Of a DNA stretch of 64,000 bases, positions 11,114 to 22,195 are shown in pieces. The DNA lies in the NCBI GenBank assembly GCA_037074765.1, contig JBAMDO010000049.1:233099-297098 (forward strand), given 5' to 3'. Numbering within the stretch: the first letter of the stretch is position 1; the number at the start of each line of letters is the position of its first letter. The translations under genes were made by a program, and so were the position numbers. This DNA comes from Mansonella perstans. Lineage: Eukaryota > Nematoda > Chromadorea > Rhabditida > Onchocercidae. Under the pieces are notes generated by a model that did no database searches, was not told the origin of the DNA, and saw nothing but the letters and a program-made list of their open reading frames with translations.

Positions 11114-13301
11114 TTACGTGATGATCTTATAAAACGCTCATTCTATTTCATATTTTGCTACAAAACATACATTTTATAACAATGAAAAAATCGATATGTG
11201 TGTGACGCAAAGAAGACTTAGACTCTAACGGACACTCAATCGATCTTTAGTCTCTTATCACACACTGTTGTAAGACAAACAGTGAGAGCAATATAGTAAT
11301 TGGGTAGGATTTGAAATTTTGCAAACAAAAGCAAAATTTATTAATTTTTACATTTCAAATTTTTATCAAACATAAAAAATATTCAAATCAATAATTAATT
11401 ACTGGAAATTAATAATTAATAGAATTAGAATGGATGTATGATATCGATTACTAAATGGTTTACTTTATTCTAACTAAAGCTAAAAAATGTCATTTGATTG
11501 AGTACTTACTATTGACTGGTTAACTATTAGCATTACTACTACCTCATTGCTAAAGTTAATAACACTTTAAGAGGTGCTTAAAATGATTTTGTGTGAAATA
11601 ATGAAATGAAAAAGTGAAAGTTGCAGGTTGTTGCAGGTTGTTTGCAGGTTGTTTATTAAAAGTTTACTAGCAATAAGCTTATATTATTAGCAATGGACGC
11701 TCTATTTTCACTTTAGCTTTATCAGCAAAATTGACAGCCTACGAAGTTCTATTGATGAAAAATGAAATGGAAATAAAAAAAAAAGAAAGAAAAAAAAAAG
11801 GTGCTTATTCAACAATAAAAGCAATACTTGGAATGTTTGCTGGCACTAAATGGGTGCATTTTATTAAATTTTTTGGTACTCTTTTGCTATCTGACAAATT
11901 ACATTAGATTAATTTAATTAATTGAGATATTATCATGATAATTGTGTTAATTGTATTAATTATTATTCATTGTGTTAATGATCGTTTAATTAATCTATCA
12001 TCATTATTATCTTAAAGGTTATTGATAAAATATTCTGATTAATATTGCTATAGTTGTGTGCATTTTTATTGCGTTCATTTCAAGGCTATCTAAAAAAAAA
12101 ACTTTCAATTTTTCGCGCCATCAAAGAATTTATTTGCCCAAATTGAGAAAGAAAGGAGACTTAAATAGTTGCTTTTTGTTTTTGTTTTTTGCTTTTACTC
12201 TTTTCATCTTTGTTTTTTTCAATTTATTTTTACTTTGTTATGATTATCAATTTAAATGTTAAATGTTCAAAAATTGTTCTCCGATATGAAAGGATATCAC
12301 AAATGAAGCTACACTGATGTATACATTCACTTTATCAGTTACGATTGCTCTTTATCAGTTATCATTGATAACTTTTTATCAAATTATAACATTCAGTAAT
12401 CATGCATGTTTCATTTGTATCAAATTGTATTACACATTGAAATCTAATTCATATATCCTAAATGCTTATTTTTACCTACCTTATTGTGTAAATTATTATT
12501 TTCTTAATTTATAGTATGATAGCATATACAAATCATATCGTTTAGTTTGCTTATGTCAATTTCTAATGAATTTAATTTTTCAGTTGATGTAATTTAATTT
12601 GATTGTACCAACAATAAGCTGTACAAAAACCGGTTTATATATACTTTTTCATATTTTTTAAATTTATAAAAAATTGTCATTAAATATTTCAGAATGTGCT
12701 TTTATCTTTTTTACAATTTGAACTAATATAATACAAAAATTTATTTGAGTTATTTAGGTCTACTAACGTATTACTTCCGGCTTCTATCAGTCCGAGTTTT
12801 ATGTCCTCTCTCTCTCCTCAATAGCTTTTGTCTGAGAAATCTTGCTCTAATAATTATCATTTGTACAATTTTTCACATATTCTTTAATAATTTCTCAATT
12901 TACGTGAATCAATCAATAGCAGTAAATGTTATTTTCTTTTAAGTGATCACTTTCATTTGCAATATACGTTTTCACGTATAGTCATGTAAACTCATTACTA
13001 ATAATTATGTAATTATCCGATTAATTTCAGGTCATTTTTTTTTACTTTGTATCTTTGTGTAATGTTCATAAAATTGCTAGAAAATACGCTATGTAATTTT
13101 CGTTAATAATACGGTAACAATGTTAAACGAATGATGTAATTTTTTTTAGGTGTTTCAGAATCGATGTAAGGGAATTATTTGCATGGCCAAAAATCAAAGT
13201 AGTTAGTTTTTCATTTCGGTATTTTAACTGCTGCTCTTTATTTATGCAATTTACTGTAAAACGGATTGATAAATGATTGGATTTCTCTATCAATTTGAGC
13301 A
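11114..13301. other. Intergenic DNA upstream of the BED-finger gene
   Basis: No gene was recognised. It contains purine-rich runs near 11,775-11,800, short repeats of GTTGCAGGTT near 11,620-11,650 and several chance ORFs of 60-70 codons. The promoter of the downstream gene presumably lies here, but I see no specific element I can name. Confidence 0.5.
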
Positions 13302-13398
13302 ATGATCTCAACTAAAACAATGATAAAGGATGATTTCACCAAAACTAATGGTTTGGAATATGAAGAAGATTGCGATATGGATGTGGACATCGAAGACA
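13302..13398 (+). CDS. Proposed exon 1, acidic N-terminus
   Basis: It begins at ATG 13,302, with a second in-frame ATG at 13,320 and a TGA just upstream. It encodes a peptide with the acidic cluster EYEEDCDMDVDIED, and ends in phase 1 at ACA|GTTATT. ATTTGAG directly before the ATG could accept a spliced leader. The phase matches exon 2. The donor is poor, so this exon is less certain than the downstream ones. Confidence 0.5.
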
Positions 13399-16300
13399 GT
13401 TATTATTTTAAAAATCTTTAACATTTTTCATCTTCTAATTTTACATAATCATTATAATCATTTGTAATCCATTGTGTATTCAGTAGAGGAAACCAAACGA
13501 CATTTGCAATTTCAAAATTATCCAAAAAAATTTAAGAGTATATTTTTTTTTTTTTTGAAGGAATTTCACCTTGAAACTTAAAATACAACAAATCTATTCA
13601 GAATTTGCATTGAAGAATGGTAGATGAAAGATTGAATTATTATTGGTGATTAGTGATTTGCATTGCAAAATACTATCATTTTTCTTGCATTTTATTCCTT
13701 TCAAAAGGAATAAAATGCAAGAAATTTCAGCTTCTTAAAATTGGAAACTTGCTATGCGATGAATGTCTTATTTAATTCAGGATCGAGTATTGGTGTTACC
13801 AATGAAACGAAGGAAGAAAGCGAATCGGTTAACAGTGAGATTCTGATATTCATAATTTCCTTTAATATTGGTCCATCATCCATCAATCCACTTTCTTCCC
13901 CATTAGATGTACAGTACTGTGGATCTTAGCTAACAGTCCAACTGAAAAGAAATGAAAGGCAAAACAGAACAAATTTAAAAAAAAAACCTGAAAAATTTTC
14001 TAAGTGATCATTGAAATATATCAAATTTGTTAAAGAGTTATCCTAGTTAAAGTTTATAACTCAGCCAAGGCGAAGTGATGAATTTAATCCTGATTTAATC
14101 ACTTAGTTCTACTTGCCTCTCGAAATTCTGGAGTTTTATGTGTTTAATATCACTTTGGTATTGTACTTTCTTATCATTGAGTTGGTTTAAGATATTTGAC
14201 AGAAAAGAATCATGGATGAATGAAAGAAAAAAACGATATTGTAGATGTCGAAGGAGAGGAAAACGATGAAGGAACAGCAAGCACTTCAGGGAATAATTTG
14301 TTTCGAATGCAAGTGTTTGCAACCCAACGACACAAACCAAATCGGGAAGCGAAAATTCTGGAGACATCCATTGCTAATTTGAAGAAGAAATTGCAGACGC
14401 AAAGCCAAGCAAATTTTTCAACTTCTCATTCTCGTTAGCATCTTTTATGAATTTTAGAAGTCAGTACTCAGATATTCCTCAGTTTCAATCAGTACCCGGG
14501 GGTCCTAATCAGTTCAGTTACCTTTCTGTTCGAGTACATTAGCCTAATGATACACTATGATGAAACAATACATCATCAATCTCTTTCTCTTTTTCTGAAG
14601 ACATATCAACTCTATCACGTGACCGAATCCGTTGAATATTTGCCGTTTGAGACTGGAAAGGCTACTGACTTTCGATGCTGATGTATGATGTTTATAAGAT
14701 TTCTTCTCACTACCACACTTTAAAAGATTCTGTAAGATTCGCAGATATAGATTTACTTTTATTCACGAAATGAAAAGGACATTTCTGTTTTTATTAAGTT
14801 TATAAATTTGCTTCTATCTCGTGAAATATTAAGGAAGTATGAAAACTTCTTGGATTATTTAATGAGTGAAAATGTGGAAGAATCTAGAGGAAAACTTTTG
14901 AATTTATTTCGAAGTTTTCCTTTTTGCTTGAAAAATTTCCAATTCAGCAAGTAAAATATAGTGACTTCAGATAGAATGCATGCAGACGCAGGATCAACAT
15001 CAACAATACAAGAAATAGGAGATCAGTCTCAGGTTACCAATCGCACAGCTTTACGAATTGACAAAGAAGGCAGTCCATTAGAAGTTGAAAATTATTCGAA
15101 AGACAACTGCGATGAAGGAGGCCAAACGGCTGTTGGTAATAAAAATTAAATTATTCTGACATATGAATGATCTATGAAGGATTGGAAAAAGAGTAACCTT
15201 ATTCTGTGTATTTGGTTTTTGTGTAATCCTTTATTACTTAAGAATTAAACTAAATTCACTTAGCAAATTCATTATTTACTGCTGTCATCGCATCTAATAA
15301 TCTCTTTCCAGTCGCCTTTTCATTAAATTAATAGTCGTTACCATCGATTATTCTTCAAAAATAGAGATAAAAACGGATTGAGTTGAAAATCCTGTACAGT
15401 AACAGAGCATTTTGTTTTAGAAAGAAGTTTAGCTGCTATGAAGAAATCAAAATACAGCACATCATTATGCAATCAGTTTAATGATGTTGATGATGATGAA
15501 GATAATGAAGGGTCGAAAAATGATGCATTTCTAGACAGGATTTTTGGAGAAGGTGGTAAGTATTTCACTTTTCTGTGATGTCTTGATTCTGGAATCTTTA
15601 TACTGAGAGAAAGCCAATTGCTATTTTAAGGAATAAATAATAATGGTTCAAAGAATTTCGATTTTTATGATGCCAATGAATTACTTGAAACTTCTTCAAA
15701 TCCGGATAGTTACGTTTCTAACGGTATGTTTTCTCTTTGGAATTTATTCATTGTTTTGATTGTTTGAACAAGTAGTTATTATTAATTATAACAATAATTA
15801 ATCTTTGAAAGGTATGATCAAATAAATAATGTATGATGATAAAGTAGTGTATTTCTACTCTCTTAACAGTTATTGTCGCTAAAACAAACTTTTCAGACAT
15901 AACATTATCTGCAGCATTGCGAAGAAAACGCCAACGTCGAAACCCAGTATGGCCATATTTTGTAGTGAAGGATGGAGTGGCTATATGCAAGCATTGTAAC
16001 TATAGTACGAAATCTGTGTTCAGCACTAATCTGAAAGTACATCTAAGGACACACCATCACGATCTTTTTGAAGAAGTTAGTTTTTAGGATGTAAATGATC
16101 GGAAGATCTTTTAATTTTAAACTTGTTGTTGGCATTTAATTATCGAAAAAAGGATAGTTCAGTTAACATCTCGTTGTCTAGGTTCGCAAAAATGATCGAC
16201 ATTAATTGAAACGGTCTGTCGTTATGACATTTAACGAGTTCGGGTCATAATGGAGTATAAAATATTGGACAAATATTGGACTATAAGACAATTTTGATTG

Positions 16301-19300
16301 CACTTTCTGAATCAAACAAAATTGTTCTTTGAGGGAAATATTGGTAGAGGATCCACTATGCTCCTGAATGAAAACACTGCGAAGTACTTTACAGCACCGA
16401 ATCGTCCCTTTTCCCAATCAATAAACGATGCAAAGTTGAAAACTTTTGAAAATAATTGAAAAACACACACACGTGGCAAAGAAGATTTCTACGCAGAAAA
16501 CAATCCGTTATATAGGATTTTTTATTGATGTTTTTTGTTAATTTTGTCAGAAACCTAGAAAACTTGATGGAATTTTCAATAATTATAAACAAATGTTTGT
16601 TCGAAATGAAATCGAGAGAAATAAAGGAAAAAATCATTCGTTGATGTTGAAGAACTCTAGGACTTTTTTAAGAGAAGAAAATTAGATTCTTGATATCAGA
16701 GTTTACTCTTCAGTTATGTGAAATAGATAAATTCGAGAGAAAAAAAAAACTTCTACATAATTTTGAATGTTTCTTCAAGAATAATCTTACGAGATGTCTA
16801 ATTATTCGGATGAAATTGGCTTATCTCAGGTAATAAAAAGGAAAAGCTATAGCATATGGTTTCTTTGTGGATTTATCAGATACATGCGGATAGAGATTGG
16901 ATGAGATCGTAATGTCAGTGTTAATGATCATCAGAGAAAATATGATATTTGGACATGAAGATTTAAAATATAATTACATTGAACTTTGGGAACTCAAAAT
17001 CGTCTTCAAAAATTAGAATTGCAGGTGCTGAAAGCAGAGGAAGAACAACAAGAACAAATTACGCTCCAAAATTCTTTATTGAATACATGTACGACAACAA
17101 CAGCAGCAACAGCAAAAACTCCCTATATGCATCACGTAACAACAACTGCCCTACCAGCAACTGGAAGGTGTAGCAATAGTGGTAGTAGTAGTACTGGTAA
17201 CAGTAATATTGGCAGTAATACAGTTTCAAGCACGGGATCTAATCTCAGCAGCGCTGCAGTTCTATTGGGCATATTGAATCAGACTGGTAGCTTTCAGAGC
17301 AGTTCATTAGTTACTACCACCACTGCAGCTACCGCTGGTATCACTACAGTAAGTAATAGAACTCGTACACTGCCTACCACACCTCGTAGCATTTTGAACT
17401 TCCCGAAAGCATTTTCGGAACCACAAATCCCACTGGATTATTTAAAAATCACACCAGATCTCACAAGGGATTTGCCAGATTTATTGAAAGTTATCTCTGA
17501 GGCTTCAGTGAAATCTGCCGCAAACGTACCATTAAATCAAACAAAAACGGTGCTTTTTAACGACAATGAAAGATTAAAAACACTGAACAATATATCGCAG
17601 AGTAAGTTAAAAGATATGAAGAAATATTGGTTATTCGTTTCTCACTACCCTATCATCTTAATCTGTGCTACTAAATTCTCATCGTGTAAACATCTAGAAT
17701 CTCCTTTATAAAACTTGAAAATCTAGCGAGTAGTTTTTTAGGAATTTTCTCGAACTAATCCAAAGGATAAGTTCAGTAAAACTTCTCAAAAAAAAAAAAA
17801 AAAATTTTTTTTTAATGGGCAACAAATTTTGCAAAATTTATACATAAATCAGATTTGTTTTCCTTCATTTCATAATGACATTAGATGCAAATTATTTCCA
17901 TGTGTTTCCATCATTTTTACATGGCAAACACAAATTTTGAAGGAGCATTGAAATTATGAATTTTCATTTCCAAAGATTTGTTACTGTATAGTCTGAATGC
18001 TGTCTTGAGAGTTTTTGCTATTTGATAACAATATCCTCAATTTCATCATATTGATACAAGCCTTCCTGATTTTCGAGGCTTCGCTTAATTTCCATGTAAA
18101 ACTAATTACTAATTAAACTATTGAATATTTTGCAGATTCACTGTCTCCTTATAATATATCTTATGCAAGTAGCAAGACTGATAAAATTGCACCCCCAGTG
18201 GGTAGCCAATCAGCAATTGTTTTAAAGCGGCGGCGTTTACGAAGACATCCTGTATGGCGATTTTTTAAAGATGTTGGTGATGGTAGTAAAGTAAGTAACT
18301 TTTTCGGCTGTCATTGCTTATTATATCTACTAAAATTTCAAATTACTTAATTGCGCAATATACCAGTGATCGTATCTTTCTACAATGTGGAAGTAATAGA
18401 TCTAGTATATTGTTTGCGTCGCCTAATCCAGATTAGTGTGAAATAGATTTTTCAAAAATTTGCAAATCGTTTCAAAAATATCGCTTATTTCAGACGGTGA
18501 AATGTGTTAATTGTCCATTCAGCACTTCATCTCCATTCAGTACAAATTTGAAAATGCACTTAAAAGCACATCATAAAAGTGATTATCGATTAATTTTGAT
18601 CCTGGAATCACGACAACGTTTGGAAGAAGGAATTAGTCCTATCCCAGAATCGGTTCATGCACCATCATCTCCCTTAAAAATGTAGGTTATAATTTGCAAC
18701 TTATTGCCGTGTAAATAGTCAAAAAGTGAGAGCAGCTGAATTATAAATTGATCAAATAGGGTATTATAATTTGTGATTCATACTTCTCATATCTTTCACT
18801 TCAGCATCTTACCCTTATTTTTCATGGTGGAAGAAATGGAATATTTTCAATCTCTTTTAAAAAAGCATAAGACTGTATAAGATATAAGACTAAGTATAAG
18901 ATTAAAGTATAAAACTATAAGACTATAAGAAAAGTATAAGACTAATAGCGAGGGATAATGAATTATGCTTTAAATCGGTAGAAATGCATTTAGATACTGA
19001 AATTGTTTTAGTCAAGTTAAACAAGTACAATTTATTTCCATATCACTAGTGCTTTTTTTAAAAAGTTTTTACGTCATATGGTGGATTGCTTTGTAATAAA
19101 AATGAGCATTTGGATGATCAGAGCAAAGAGGCAATTACGAGAATTTTTTTTTTATAATATGCTATGGAAATAACCACACTTTTATAATATGACCACACTT
19201 TTTCTCTTTTAAATAACCACACTTTTATAATATGCTATGAAAATAATTGATCAACTCTTACTTTCTTAGCAAAGATTTCAATAAAATCTGGCTTTCTTGT

Positions 19301-22136
19301 GCCATGTGGTCAGCCTGTTTACATGAAATCTACATTAATTAAATTTACGTTAGATACAAGATATAAAGCTTTAGCCTCAATATTAGTTAATGATCGACTG
19401 AAATTGGATAATTTGACGTATGATATATTAGTGAGCAGGAGAATTGAGTGGATTTTTCTTTCCCTGCCATTCGCAAAATTCCAGGTCGCTATTTCGGATT
19501 TTGCATTATCGGATCAAGCAGTAGTAGAGAAATGAAAATTATCTAGAAAGGAAATAGAATAGAAGATATACTCTCAACATCAGGAAACAACTTCATAGCT
19601 ATATTTTGACAAATGTTGAAGAAACATGCAGCAACTGGATACCATTTCTTATTTGTAGAAGCAGCAACGATGATGCAAATATCAGCAGTGCAGATGAAGA
19701 ACAAGCGGAAGCGAAGAAAAGATCTCTGAAGTATGTACTAAATCCTCTTTATGAAGTTAATATTAAGTACCAATTTCCAAAGTTGGTATCAAGTGCTTCA
19801 TTTCGAAGTTGGTATCACGATCTCTTTTCATAGTTGATACATAAAGTAGCACTGAATGAACTAATAAACCAAAACATTTTTCCGTTTCTTTTACCGTATT
19901 TGATATTTTAGTACTGGGGCTTTTGAAGACGAAAGTTTCACATCCATGACTAATACGGAACGTGTCAAAGCAATGATAGAGATGGCAGCAGCAAGTCAGA
20001 CACAGTCCGTGGACTTCCAGTGTCAGTTTAGTTTCTATAAATTAATATTTTAAAACTGTACTTTGAAACTCAAACTTCTACAAACATTCTTTTATGCCTC
20101 ATTCTTTTTCTTTCTTCTCTTTCTGCTTTCACTTCTTTACACGCGCATTATGTTATTGTTTCTGGTCTGATCTTATTGCAGATATAATTTATTGAAAATT
20201 ACTAATATATGCACATTGCCATTCATTCGGATCGTTATGCGATTAGGACTATGTCAAATCTCTAACCAAGCAAAAAATTGTGGAAATATTCAATTGAAGA
20301 TTGTCATCCAACAAAGTTTTTGTCGAGATTCAGTGAGAAATAATTCCTTTTGCCATTCACTCCTTTCCTTCCCTTTCCCGTGTTTTAAATTTAATGAGAT
20401 TCTTACTGTTATTAAATACAACAATAATTTTCGTTATCACTAGATTTTATTTTGGATTCAGAATCCAGTAAAATCCGCAGAATCCATGTAAAATCCCAAA
20501 AATTTTCACTCCAATGGCTACATCGGAATGAAATTATTTGGTGAGGAAAAGTGCTTTGTTTTTTGCACTTCCATATCTTCTTTTCTTTCATAATTATATT
20601 CCATCGTTTTCTTTTGTCCACAATCATATTCCATCTTTTTTTGTTTATCAAAAACACCTTTTTTTGTTTTATTATTCTAATCGGAGAAATGCATGTGCGA
20701 TATAAGAACACATGCTGAATTCTGATAGACCATGCAAACTTTGACATTATGGAAGTACTTATTTAACTATTATTCAGATTCAAATGTTGATTATGCTGCG
20801 ATTGGTAATACAAATAGAACCAGTAGTTTTGATTCTGACGAAGCATCAGGCTTAGTCGATACCGATTTGCTAATGCATCTTGGTCTTGCGAATTCGGATG
20901 TGTTACCATCAAAACAACCTTTACAGAATAAATTTGTAAATACTCAATCCGTAGTCAGTGGAAATGCTATCCGAAATCATTTGGGGAATGCACATGTTTC
21001 AACTGCTTTGGATACAACGAAATCCGTTAGGTTAACATATTTAAGCATAATTTCCAAGTCTCAGAATTTACGATTGACTCTTCATTTCTCTGAAATTAAT
21101 TGGAGCACATAATTTGCATTGAAGTAAAAAATTTTTTTGTTTTTTCAACATTACTTTGATCACTTTTTATTTTCTTCGTTCCATTGAATTATTTTAGGAC
21201 AATAAGTAAAAGATTGCCGACAGGTGAAGTAGTGAAAGTACGCCAAACACGTAAGAGCGTTGAAAATTCAATAACTAACATAACTACCACTACCTCTGCT
21301 GCAGCAACCGCTACTATTAATACTACAAAACTGATAATGCCATCTCGTGACCTAACAATTAAAGGTACCACTGATGAACAACTTAATGCTATCAAATCTG
21401 CAAAGGATATCGCCCTCGCGAAGTTTTTAATTAGAGCAAATGCATTCCAGTTACTTGATCTACCTGAATTTAAGGTAATTATTTGTTTTTTTTTAAAATT
21501 TAAGGCATTTGTTTTGATGCTTTTCATCAAAATTTCCTTCGTAATTCGCAATACCCTAGATAATTGTTTTCATTGCTCATATGGACTTTTTATATGAATT
21601 TTAAGTATTAATAAAGCTTCAGTCTACCACATAAAATTCATTTAAGCCATTTCTCGTATTATTATTCTGCACCTATATACTATTTTAACCACCTAATTAT
21701 GAAGTCCTAATTATTGGCAATTTTTAGTTGTGTAACTTCAGTTAAAGTATTATTTCCTCCACAAAAATTGTTCGCAATAGACAGCCTCGATCATTGATAG
21801 CGTGAACAGTGTTCTGCAAATTTATAATAATAATATGCAGTCCGTCTCTTTGAAAATCTCGCTTATTAAAAATTTTTTTTCTACACATCAAATTTCCGTA
21901 GTCTCCGATGGTTAACGTCTTCTTTTAACTGAAAGATGCGCAAATTTCTTGAAGCTTTTTAAAATGTCGTTACCACGTATATATGAGTTTCTGTTTAGCA
22001 ATTTGTGGATGTACTGGATCCTACTTATCAGATGCCTCAGAGTGGTTATTTGAAACGATTACTGGAATCTAAGGCGGGTGATCATCATCTTTCATCAGAA
22101 CATCTAGTGGATATCATTCAGGAGCAGAAAGAATAA
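13302..22136 (+). CDS. Two-BED-finger nuclear protein, multi-exon gene
   Basis: A chain of 15 exons has agreeing splice phases: 13,302-13,398; 13,781-13,834; 14,245-14,433; 14,971-15,135; 15,421-15,555; 15,631-15,723; 15,897-16,075; 17,025-17,601; 18,136-18,290; 18,494-18,681; 19,659-19,730; 19,912-20,021; 20,778-21,030; 21,198-21,474; 21,999-22,136. They total 2,682 nt, or 893 codons plus TAA. Exons 4-15 are strongly supported by TTTCAG-type acceptors and GTAAG/GTATG-type donors; exons 1-3 are weaker. Visible regions are acidic N-terminal exons, BED finger 1 (about 260-299), a Gln/Thr/Ser-rich linker, BED finger 2 (about 534-575) and a hAT-transposase-like end (about 824-873). BED fingers bind DNA, so a nuclear regulatory role is likely. 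The start could instead be ATG 14,976 if exon 4 is trans-spliced. C. elegans BED-3 is a possible relative, but this is unproven. Confidence 0.85.
13681..13724. repeat. Perfect 20-bp stem hairpin in intron 1
   Basis: The left arm 13,681-13,700 and right arm 13,705-13,724 are exact reverse complements, separated by the tetraloop TCAA. The structure lies inside the proposed first intron (13,399-13,780), about 55 nt before the exon 2 acceptor. Each arm contains mixed bases, so it is not simple AT dyad noise. Confidence 0.92.
15897..16075 (+). CDS. Exon 7: BED zinc finger 1
   Basis: After a basic run (RRKRQRRNP) comes the BED aromatic signature VWPYF, then CKHC, then the FSTNLKVHLRTHH block. This provides Cys-x2-Cys and His-x3/4-His ligands with the usual spacing. 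The basic run before the finger may add DNA contacts or nuclear import. The exon starts after TTTTCAG in phase 1 and ends at GAA|GTTAGT in phase 0. It reads into TAG if not spliced, so the donor is required. Confidence 0.88.
16076..17024 (+). other. Intron 7 (949 bp)
   Basis: It is bounded by GTTAGT and TTGCAG. It contains AT-rich DNA with chance minus-strand ORFs of 71-82 codons and no repeat. The bases 16,986-17,024 are open in the frame of exon 8 and would add GTQNRLQKLELQ. That is a plausible coiled-coil extension if an upstream acceptor were used, but an in-frame TGA at about 16,980 and no intervening AG near it make this less likely. Confidence 0.6.
17025..17601 (+). CDS. Exon 8: low-complexity linker
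   Basis: This is the longest exon (577 nt). It opens with a Glu/Gln-rich helix-like start (VLKAEEEQQEQITLQNSLL) directly after BED finger 1. Thr/Ala and then Ser/Gly/Asn-rich low-complexity sequence follows, built on CAA/ACA/AGT codon runs. A more ordinary segment comes last, with FPKAFSEPQIPLDYLKITPD followed by a Leu-rich stretch. The compositional bias suggests a disordered linker between the two fingers. It ends in phase 1 at CAGA|GTAAGT. Confidence 0.85.
18136..18681 (+). CDS. Exons 9-10: BED zinc finger 2, split by an intron
   Basis: Exon 9 (18,136-18,290) ends with the basic lead-in KRRRLRRHP, the aromatic pair VWRFF and GDGSK. Exon 10 (18,494-18,681) begins TVKCVNCPF, giving the Cys pair, then FSTNLKMHLKAHH, giving the His ligands. 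The second finger is therefore interrupted between its aromatic and zinc-binding halves, whereas finger 1 lies in a single exon. FSTNLK and HL..HH are shared by the two fingers, which suggests an internal duplication. Confidence 0.88.
18682..19658 (+). other. Intron 10 (977 bp) with local repeats
   Basis: It is bounded by GTAGGT and TTTGTAG. It contains an imperfect tandem of ATAAGACTATAAG type (about 18,865-18,945), a duplicated ATAACCACACTTTTATAATATG block (about 19,155-19,240) and the open frame at 19,275-19,535 described separately. Skipping all of it keeps the phases of exons 10 and 11 compatible. Confidence 0.7.
19275..19535 (+). other. Protein-like open frame inside intron 10
   Basis: It follows a good acceptor (CTTTCTTAG, near 19,269) and reads through GFLVPCGQPVYMKSTLIKFT and then an LDTRYKALASILVND segment to a TGA at about 19,535. 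The composition looks protein-like, but the frame would need a phase-1 upstream exon, while exon 10 ends in phase 2 and joins exon 11 cleanly. It may be an alternative exon, a relic of the ancestral transposase or a chance ORF. Confidence 0.3.
19659..20021 (+). CDS. Exons 11-12 of the BED gene
   Basis: Exon 11 (19,659-19,730) adds SSNDDANISSADEEQAEAKK, a polar acidic segment, between TTTGTAG and GTATGT. Exon 12 (19,912-20,021) adds a Met/Ala/Gln-rich helix-like segment (ERVKAMIEMAAASQTQ) between TATTTTAG and GTCAGT. Phases 2 and 1 match their neighbours. Neither contains a recognised domain. Confidence 0.75.
20022..20777 (+). other. Intron 12 (756 bp)
   Basis: AT-rich sequence with pyrimidine-rich tracts. 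ORFs here (plus strand 20,192-20,443, minus strand 20,412-20,747) show no motif and are read as chance frames. Confidence 0.6.
20778..21030 (+). CDS. Exon 13 of the BED gene
   Basis: It starts after TATTATTCAG and encodes a Ser/Asp-rich segment (SSFDSDEASGLVDTDLLMHL) followed by polar sequence. The end is placed at 21,030 (GTTAG|GTTAAC) rather than 21,025, because only that choice supplies the two bases needed to complete an Arg codon with the single G that opens exon 14. Confidence 0.75.
21198..22136 (+). CDS. Exons 14-15: C-terminal hAT-like segment and stop
   Basis: Exon 14 (21,198-21,474) runs from a basic start (TISKRLPTGEVVKVRQTRKS) through a Thr/Ala-rich stretch to LIRANAFQLLDLPEFK. 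Exon 15 (21,999-22,136) continues QFVDVLDPTYQMPQSGYLKR and ends at TAA 22,134-22,136. The order (a hydrophobic 'falls on the last residues' motif, then a 'LDPTY-x-MP-x-x-x-YL' motif) resembles the stretch after the BED finger in hAT transposases, where residues like LNPRY and PSR precede the catalytic domain. No RNase-H-like catalytic region follows, so this protein would be DNA-binding but not an active transposase. Confidence 0.8.
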
Positions 22137-22189
22137 TGTGTATGACAAGTGGTATGTTATTGATGATCAGTCAGCTTTTACTTTCTCCT

Positions 22190-22195
22190 AATAAA
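22190..22195 (+). terminator. Poly(A) signal AATAAA
   Basis: A canonical AATAAA lies 54 nt after the BED-gene stop codon, a typical nematode 3' UTR length. A second AATAAA near 22,413 is the alternative. Confidence 0.6.

Noticed and set aside
14095..14367. 90-codon minus-strand ORF
   Set aside because: It lies antisense to proposed exon 3 of the BED gene and has no support of its own.
21189..21551. 120-codon minus-strand ORF
   Set aside because: It is the antisense shadow of exon 14 of the BED gene.
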